Of a stretch of 64,000 bases of DNA, positions 56,672-64,000 are shown piece after piece (within the stretch, counting starts at the first letter, position 1; each line of letters opens with the position of its first letter). The translations under genes were made by a program, and so were the position numbers. The stretch lies in NCBI GenBank assembly GCA_036924285.1, contig JAYKYS010000012.1, forward strand, positions 10,788,001 to 10,852,000, read 5' to 3'. This stretch comes from Asterella californica. Its lineage: Eukaryota; Streptophyta; Marchantiopsida; Marchantiales; Aytoniaceae. Under the pieces are notes generated by a model, which was not told the DNA's origin, made no database searches, and saw only the letters and a list, made by a program, of their open reading frames with translations.

Positions 56672-57310
56672 GATAATGACAACTTTCAACTCTTGAGTGC
56701 ATAACCTTAGATGCTAGGAGAACAGAGTTTTTTCTGCAAGCTATCGATGATGTTACGGCAGATCGATTATGCTTCATGTTAGCATATCGATCGGCTGAAG
56801 GAGGTGTTACTATGGATTGGAGGAGAGTTGAGGATGCCGTGGCTGTTCTAACAAGGCAGAGACGAGGAAGAGTGGTTGTAGGAGGACGACCGCTTGCGGA
56901 AGTGGTCAATCAACTTTATGCTGCTCCTCAAGTACAGCAGCCTCTGGCTCCTACTCCCACATGTTGTCCCGGCTGCAGTTCCTTTGATGCCAGTTGTGCC
57001 AGCTCATGCACAAAGGGCACCTGTTCAGAGACCTGCGGAGAACCATGGTCAGCAGAATCAGATTGAAGACCTTATCCGACAGATGCGTGAGTTGAAGGTG
57101 GAGCTAGTTGGCTTGCAGAGGGACCAGCCACTGGTGCTTGCTGCTGCACATCCAGGAGGTGCTCTTGTTCGTAGATGTATATGGTGTGATAGTCCTGATC
57201 ATTTCCGAGGAGACTTTCAAGAGCTCACAGCTGCTTTGCGAGATGGTGTGGTTCGCTATCAGAACGGTAGGCTGCACCTTTCTTCTACTGGAGAGCCATT
57301 GAGCACGTAG
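56672..57310 (+). pseudogene. A5 gag, 3' half
   Basis: Capsid end (TLDARRTEFFLQAIDD, DRLCFMLAYRSAEGG), the linker with AAPQVQQPLAPTP and the nucleocapsid RRCIWCDSPDHFRGDF, where the last Cys of the knuckle is Phe. A frame change lies near 56950. It ends at a TAG (57308-57310) after SSTGEPLST where A1 continues. Confidence 0.8.
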
Positions 57311-58690
57311 TTTGGACGAGGAGGCATGAGGAGTCTACCTCAAATTGCTGCGGCTGCAACAGCAACTACGTTGATGACACCACTGGTAAATTCTGAATGT
57401 ATATGCTGGGCATATTGAAGTCTCTTCTAGTCCTACATTGTTAGATAGGACTGTTGAGAAGAGTCTGGCCCCAGTTCCTTCTGAGATACTGAAGAGAGGA
57501 GATGAGTCTATTCGTAGGGTCACAAGATGGGAGATCCTATAGATGTTGTTTCTATCAGAGCATTCTTGGATGTAGATAGACACGTTCACTGGCAGGATGC
57601 TTCTGTGGAGAAAAAGAGACGACGAGAAGCCTCTGAACTTGATACTGGAGTTCCTGAGGAGATTGGAGATAGACGGAGAGTCACCAGGAGGCGAGCAGCT
57701 CCTCCAGAGGACATCCCCTCTACTTCTCAAGCTCCTCCACCTACACCAGGTCCGATGGAGGATGTGCAGAGGTCTCAGCAAGAGCCAACGGTGGCTAGAA
57801 GGAGGTTTACTGCCCAAGAGAAGAGGAAAGGACCGGCCTACAAGTTGGCGGCTGATATTGAAACTTCTACTGATCTGAAGAGCATCTTGGAGCAGAGGAT
57901 ACTGGATGCACGAATCGAGTTTTCTCTCCGGGAAGTTCTTGGTATTGCAAAGAGAAGGTTTCACGAACTGATCATCGACATCATCAAGCGCAAGAGACAT
58001 GTGATGTCTGAACAAGTAGAAAGTCAGATGATAGATGTGGTAGGAGCTTTTGTGAATGATGCAAAATTCGGAAAGGTGCATTTTCAGGAGATTGATGATC
58101 AGGGCTACCAGCAAGAAGCGTTAGTTGCTGGTACCAATACCATTGAGTTTGATGATGAAGAAGCTGGCGACGAGAGTCCAGCTACTGATAGTGACTTCAG
58201 GAAGAGACATTGGGCTCGTGCTACGATTGCTACACGAGTTCGTTTTGGAAGTTTGCCTGAACATGTTGCTGCTTTAGTTGATCACAGATCTGAGATCAAC
58301 ATCATGTCACGGAGGTGTACGAGAGAGTCAGTGGCCTATCGAGCTGAACCATGGTTGGGTGTTACGTGCTGCAAACAACCAGAAAGGTGAGCTATACGAC
58401 GCTTGTCTTAACGTGAAGGTGAAGATAGGTGATGTGGATGTAGATCAGTACTTCTTCGTGCAGTCTTCTACTTCATACCATGTGATTCTTGGTCAGCCTT
58501 ATATCACTGCAGTTCGAATGAAAACCAAGGTGATGGATGACGGATCTCATTATGCAAGGATCCGTAGCCCAGATGATAGACGTTCTGTGCAGTTTCTGAC
58601 CGTTCGTACAAACCACGAACGAAACCGACAGACTTTGAGAGATTCTCCTATCTGTAGGAGTAAGGGTTTTCTGAAACCACTCTTGTAGGA
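57311..58690 (+). pseudogene. A5 protease region
   Basis: After small lesions near 57400 and 57530 the frame is open from 57527 to 58390: DVDRHVHWQDAS, KLAADIETSTDLKSILEQRI, a helical spacer and ALVDHRSEINIMS, the protease loop with D-H-R. A one-base loss near 58313 shifts the frame; 58278-58688 continues with NHGWVLRAANNQKGE, VILGQPYITAVRM and DDRRSVQFLTVRTNHER. It shows the uninterrupted reading where A1 has TGA codons. Confidence 0.78.
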
Positions 58691-60657
58691 CGAGATAGCA
58701 AGAGTGAAGAATCTATTGCTACTATGATCTCGCTTGAGCAGCCTGAGGGATCAAAGGAGGCTGCTCAAGAGACTACTCAAGATTCAGAGAGTAGTTATGT
58801 TGTACATAGTTGGAGATCTGGTTTGATGACTTTCAGTTCTGATGATTGGAGTGAGTTTATGCGGGTAGAGGATTTGACTGAGAAGAGTAGAAGGCAGATG
58901 GAGAAGTACGCAGCAAATGTGCGTTGTATAGGAGTTCTGAAGAAAGAAGAGACGATTTTTGGTGTTTATGAGGAGTTTGTAGGTGTACAGTCTTTTGTTC
59001 GTTGGCTGGATGATGTAGATAGGTTGATGGAGCAGATGGGAGGTAGGGTGGTGATCCCCATCCATTCTCGTGAAGTCTATGAGGAGATTGTCTCGTACTT
59101 GCGATATTGTCCTCATCCGAGACTGGAGAATGGATAGAAGGATGCGGTCTGTTGGTGTGGCTCTCATCAGGAAGCGGAAGTACACGCCAAGTATAAAGTT
59201 GTAGCGAGGAAGGTTGAGACTTGTGACGACCCAATTATCTGTTGATTCTCAGTAGCAGATGGAGTTAGCGGCTGCTGAGCATGTGCTTAGAGATCCTACA
59301 CATGTAGGACACAAGTTTACTCAATAGACACTCGAGCAGCTTCAGATAGGAGGAGGTGGCTTTTTGACTGAAGTGGAAAGATGAGCTTTCGAGAAGATGA
59401 TAGTTAGTCATGGTAAGGCATTTTCTTTCTCAGCTGAGGAGATTGGTTGTGTGGTTAGTGTGATAGCTCCGATGGTTATCTTCACTATTCCTCATGTACC
59501 TTGGGACTTGAAGCCGATTCCAGTCCCTCGTGTCTTACTACCGAAGGTCATTGAGTTGCTAAAAGAGAGGATACGAATGGATATTCTTGAACCATCTATG
59601 GCTCCGTATTCTAGCCGATGGTTCACAGTACCTAAGAAGATAGGAGCTCTTCGCTTCATCCAAGACTTACAACCTACCAACAACATCACAATTCGAAACG
59701 TCGGAACATGACCTGTGGTTGATGAAGTAGCTGAGGCGTTTGCTGGGAGGTCAGTCTATTCTATTGGAGATCTGTTTTCAGGTTATGATCAGTTTCAGCT
59801 TGCTTTGGAGAGTAGAGACTTGACTACCATGCGTACACCTTTGGGGTTGATGCGGATGTGCACTCTTCTTCAAGGTGCGACAAACTCAATAGTCCATATG
59901 CAGAATGCGATGCATAAGATGTTACCTGAGTTTGTACATGAGGTCACTATCCCGTTTCTGGATGATATTCCCATGAAAGGTTGTCCGGTGGAGGACAAGG
60001 ACGAAGTGGTGACTTCTTATGGTTGCAAAAAGTTCGTTGTAGACCACATTCGGGATGTGGAGAAGATTCTGACGCGTTTGGAGAAAGTACACCTCACTCT
60101 GTCAAGTACCAAATCTCGCTTTGGAATGTCAGAGATTGTGGTAGTGGATCATTTATGTGGTACTTTTGGAAGGCGTCCGAACTCATAGAAGGTAGATGCT
60201 ATAACAAGAATAGCTGACTGTACCGACATCACTGAGGTTCGATGGTTCTTGAGAACTTGTGTGTTCTTTCGTGTGAGTATTCCTCATTATGCACACATTG
60301 TCGAGTCTCTGTATGCACTTCTAAGAAAGAGGAGGAGGTTTACTTGACGCCAAGAACATCACAAGACGATGGAGCAGTAGAAGGAGATTCTGAAGTCTCC
60401 ACCTGTACTAAGGAGGCTAAATTACGAGAGCGGGAGACATGTGGTACTGACTGTTGATACGAGTCCAAAGGCGATTGGATGGGCGGTTGGTCAAGAAGAT
60501 GCAGAAGGTGTGCGGTTTGTTTCAAGGTTTGGAGTACGGATCTTAACAGATAGACAACGTAACTATCCTCAGGTGAAGCGTGAGTTGTGGGGAGCTGTTA
60601 CTGCTATGAAGGTAGATCGAGAGTTCTTGATACGAGCCCGTTTGATATTAGAAACAG
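58691..60657 (+). pseudogene. A5 pol, RT and partial RNase H
   Basis: The spacer (MISLEQPEGSKEA, WLDDVDRLMEQMGG) runs to a stop near 59135. RT is in pieces: SSRWFTVPKK, a TGA at the same codon as A1 (59709-59711), SIGDLFSGYDQFQ, MQNAMHKML and the FLDDIP box, then stops from 60186. RNase H begins LTVDTSPKAIGWAVGQ (60441 on) and ends after the KRELWGA and EFLI segments where G5 interrupts it. Integrase is absent from the window. Confidence 0.85.
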
Positions 60658-62641
60658 TGTGGTGCCCACAAATTACAGTATTCACGAATTTTTGAAATTT
60701 TTGAGATTAATGACTTGTTTATATAACTGAAGAAGCGTTGTTACTTAAGGTTACGTCTTCCTTAACAGGAAGATGATCTTAAGAGCTGTTTGTAATAAGA
60801 AGTTGACTTCTTCAGAAGACGACCGTCTTCGGAAGACCGTCTTCTCAGTTGCGTCTTCAGAAGATAGGAAGACGGTGGAAGACACCTGTCTTCCGGAAGA
60901 CAGCGATCACGAAGGCCTGACCATGAGTTTTCGGGTAAACAAGTAGGTGTACCTACTGGAGCGCACCGAATAGGTAGGTAGGTCAGGAAGACACCAAGGA
61001 CGAGAACCCCTAATCTGCGGGGAAGATGCGTGAGGAAGCACATTAGCCACCTTCCAACTTCCCGCAGCACAATGCGCCTGAAGAAGATCGATTGAGAGAG
61101 TGAACTTCGAGCTAGCATTGAGAGAGGAATCGAGTAAGACATCGAGGTAGTAGAGAGTACGTTGGCAGCTAGGCGAAGGGTGAAATCGGATTGCGGGAGC
61201 ACAAACAGCAGAAAGAGCGAAGGCATTTCTGTGGAGCTTCCGAGAAGTTGACAGTGGAGAGGAGCGAGTAGAAGCGAAAGAAGAATCAAGGTGTGGACCG
61301 AAATTGACAGCAGGCGCATTCGAGAAGAGTCGCATTGGAAGCTAGGACAAGAGCCAGAAGCGCGCGGAGGTCGAAGGTAACTCGGGAGCCGAAGAAGACT
61401 GTAGAGGTTCTTTCCCCTGTTCTTTCCCCTTCCCACTTCTTCTCGCCATTGTCTGGTACTCCCCGCGCTTCCTTGATTGTGTGCAGGCAGCCTGATCGAT
61501 TACCCCACCCCCCATCTTTCCTATTGAGACATTGGGCGCGGAAGCGCTGCCCAATTTCTGTCAAGATATCTCCTTGCTTCTTCCCGAGCTCAATTCGAGC
61601 TTCCCTACCCCTAGTCTTCCAATTGGCGAACCCAACTATCAATTTCTCTACCCTACTACCTCTCTACCCCCGAAACTTGAAATAGAAGACAATTCGGAAG
61701 ATGGGAACATCCTCGGAAGACGCTTCTTGAACTTGACTGTCTTCGAAAGTCGACTGAACACAATTCGTATCAAGAGTGGATTTGCTTTGCTTTTGTGTTT
61801 AGAGAGACTTGATACGAAGCCTGAGTGGTGTGGTGAGTTGTTGTGTTATTTCGAGAAGTTGGAACTCGGGAACTAGGCCTGTGCCTCCCGGTCTTCCAAG
61901 CTTCTCAACTCCACATCTTCCTAGAGAGACTAGAAGACTGAAAGGCTGGCAAAATGAGCGAGAAGACGTGAGGGTCCATTTTGGGTCTCTTCTGTCCGAC
62001 CCATAGTAGCCGTTCCTTCTTCTTCCCGAACTTAGAAGAGAGTTGTGAGAAGTATTGCTGGCAGAATCTGGAGAGAATGGTCGAGGGTCATGTCTTCCCA
62101 TCATGCAGCAAACTTCTTTTGAGTGCGTATGAGAGGTGAGAAGTCAGAAGAACATAGTGCAATTGTCTTGAGTCTGTTGTGAGGATAGACTGCGCGTAGG
62201 AAGAAGAAGACAGGTGAGACCAGTGAAGGGAAGTCTGACTTCGAGAAGTCTTCCGAGAAAGATATTGAATCGGAAGCTGTCCCAAGTGTCTTCCCAGAGG
62301 CCACTGTCACCTTAGGAGCCCGCAACCATCTTCTGAACCTTTCTCATACTCTACTTCTCGCATATCTTGTATCTTCTGATAGGAAGTAGGATGTAATGCA
62401 AGGTGGGTTGTCTTCTTGGTAATCCATGCGAGACCTTGTTTAGATAGGATTGTTTAGATATAGCTCTGAAGACGAGAGCTATTTAGGAAGCACTGTTAGA
62501 ATCCCGGAAGATGAAGTAGCTGTCTTCTGGAAGACTAGTTTCGTCTTCTGAGAGTGGAAGCTAGACTGTGGGCACTCGGGAAGAACTGAGCCTTCAGCTC
62601 ATAGTAGGTGCTTGTGGTTTAGTGCAGCAGATCTTCCAGGT
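60658..62641 (+). other. G5 5' region (presumed U3/R), no gene
   Basis: A 1984-bp stretch before ORF1, homologous to G1 and G3. It contains the GTCTTC/GAAGAC inverted pairs near its start and further GAAGAC motifs throughout. Short ORFs occur on both strands, but none is conserved between copies. Promoter and leader functions are inferred from position only. Confidence 0.5.
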
Positions 62642-64000
62642 ATGTCGATGCATCCGCGAGGCCTGGTGTTACCAGCGACAGAATTGGCCGAGGCCACTCC
62701 TTTCCTCAAGGAGTTGGGTCTCGACTTCTTCCTGTGGGACTGGAACCTCGCAGATCAAGGGCTTCTGGAGGAGGTATGGGCCGCGTTACCACCGCGTAAC
62801 CGTGTACCTGCGAAGACAGGAGTTGCTCGGGGAAGACCATCTTCCTGGACAGAAGACTGGTGGCGTAAGGCGTTTCACAGGCTTGAGACCGAGAACCGAG
62901 GATATTGGTACGAGAAGAAGATCTTGCCTAGGATTGTGAGTTCATGGCATGTACCTAGGAGTACCACCTGCCTTTTCGTGGAAGACAGGCAGGGGAGGAA
63001 CGGTTGGAAGATAGAGTCTTACCGGGAGCCGAAGAAGCGACTTCTGGCGAAGTTGTTTCTGCATCTTTTCCCCAAGGGAAAAGCGCAGAAGACGAGGTAC
63101 CACAACTATGTACAGACGGAGCTAGCATACTTGGGTACCCCGGCGGGAGGACATCTGACGCCCTTCTTCTGCTACTTGTATGTAGCCATGGGGGATCTTA
63201 GGGAAGATCAGCTGGCAATGTATGGGCCAACGGAGCGACAGGAGGTGAAGGAGGAGACCTCAGAAGGCGATGACCGAGAGGCAGCAGCAACGCCCCCTCC
63301 CACTCTGATGCCACAGCTGAGGCCCAGCTCTCACCAGAAGACGCTTCTGGTGAGGGAAGACGAGTCTAGTGGGTCGGAAGACGCCAGGCCAGTGAGGAAG
63401 ATGGGCCACAGAAGTGTACCGAGGACACCCATCTCCCTCATCCATTCAGGATCGGAGTCGGACTCGGAGGAAGACTTGCTGAGTACCTGATCGGAGCAGA
63501 AGACAGCTTCTGTAACACCTGGGAGTCTTCCGAAGACTCCAGAAGACGAAGGATGGATGGGCACTCCTACTGCGATGCGAGGAAGCGCAAAGAGGAGAGC
63601 CGCTCCTGCCACGAGGAGTCTTCCACCCCGGAAGATGAGAAGAGTAGCTTCTTCTCGTGCGCAGAAGATGAAGGCCGTAGTGGTGGAAGAGGCTCCCTTG
63701 CCTCTGGAAGACGAAGTCGACACCATCGAGCGAGTGGTGGGGATGAACTTGTCTTCTGCAGGAAGACGACTGGAGGAGTTCAGTGCCTACTTCCAGAAGG
63801 AGATCCAGCCCGCTATGGAGTTGCTGGAAAGAAGAGCGAGGGCACGGGAGAAGCCTTTACAGCCTGGATTCGGCTTGCGCACCTTGCTGCGACAGGAAGA
63901 CAGCCAGCAGAAGACGGAGTCTCTGGAAGCTAGTCTCCGCACTACGGAGAAGCTTGCAGCCAGGTACAAGGCGGAAGCAGCCGCTTCTGCCAAGGAGTCG
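62642..64000 (+). CDS. G5 ORF1 (one in-frame TGA; incomplete)
   Basis: From the ATG at 62642 (M-S-M-H-P-R-G) the frame is open to a TGA at 63488-63490 and then open again, in the same frame, to the window edge: at least 453 codons. The N-terminal domain has ELGLDFFLWDW, LLEEVWAALPPRN, SSWTEDWW, RQGRNGWK, REPKKR and LAYLGTPAGGHLTPFF. The order of GLxF, W-T-E-D-x-W, QGRNG, PKKR and YxG is the same as in G2. A charged linker (EEDLLST) spans the stop, followed by SLPKTPEDE, LPLEDEVDTIERVVGMNLSS, RRLEEFSAYFQKE and a helical region as the window ends. The TGA may be a single mutation or readthrough. Function unknown. Confidence 0.75.

Larger units (their letters stand above)
56672..60657 (+). mobile_element. 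A5: family-A gag-pol, truncated at both ends
   Basis: Homology to A1 begins in mid-gag (A1 ~30345), directly after the G4 end, and runs through protease and RT into RNase H. There it stops at TTAGAAACAG and G5 begins. No LTR is in the window; the 3' part may lie beyond G5. A5 is closer to A1 than to A2 at several diagnostic codons. Confidence 0.88.
60658..64000 (+). mobile_element. G5: ORF-bearing LTR-like unit, cut by window end
   Basis: It begins TGTGGTGCCC inside the A5 RNase H sequence. The layout matches G3: GAAGAC palindrome cluster (60790-60900), ~2 kb without genes, then ORF1 from 62642 running off the window. The unit's end and target duplication lie outside. It is the best kept of the long (C-type) family-G copies. 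Confidence 0.75.

Noticed and set aside
1..64000. CRISPR arrays, rRNA or bacterial operons
   Set aside because: No regularly spaced short repeats, no rRNA-like sequence and no operon structure were seen.

Overview
The window looks like a piece of a large, repeat-rich plant nuclear genome (land plant or streptophyte alga; I cannot name the species). It contains no prokaryotic operons and no gene I would call a host gene. The recognisable content is retrotransposons, mostly Ty3/gypsy (Metaviridae), nested in one another and mostly decayed. One primer-binding site matches a plant tRNA-Glu 3' end.

I use three working labels. Family A is a Ty3 element with ~1.32-1.33 kb LTRs (TGTCG...CGACA), copies A1-A5. 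Family D is one 8.76 kb Ty3 element with 0.92 kb LTRs. Family G is a set of very large LTR-like units (3.2-5.1 kb, TGTG...ACA) that carry a long ORF, 'ORF1', inside the unit, copies G1-G5.

Layout: 1-1393 is a possible diverged family-A LTR. 1394-4035 is G1 (minus). 4036-12100 is AT-rich, with a 219-bp tandem duplication, one Ty3 RT fragment and a degenerate minisatellite. 12.1-18.85 kb is a block of higher GC with no intact gene, perhaps a very old copia-like element. 20.64-24.58 kb is A4, whose gag is split by G2 (20733-23890, TSD GGTGC); G2 carries an intact 610-codon ORF1. A LINE fragment follows at 24.6-25.2 kb. 25903-46821 is G3 (minus), split at an ACGT by A1 (28429-44230), which is split at ACGC by A2 (32543-39470, minus), whose own LTR is split at ACGT by the remnant A3 (to 39243). 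46827-56671 is the G4 remnant, split at GATC by D (47076-55833). G4 abuts A5 gag-pol (56672-60657), which is cut by G5 (60658 to the window end).

Families A and D carry the usual gag, protease, RT, RNase H and integrase. Nearly all copies have stops and frameshifts; A2 keeps a 1036-codon open pol. The most unusual feature is family G: TG...CA units with near-perfect or perfect 5-bp target duplications and no visible internal retroviral genes. They encode a conserved ORF1 protein with an N-terminal globular domain, a charged linker and, in G2, a long coiled coil. These are best read as solo LTRs, or LTR-like units, of giant-LTR elements that carry a gene.
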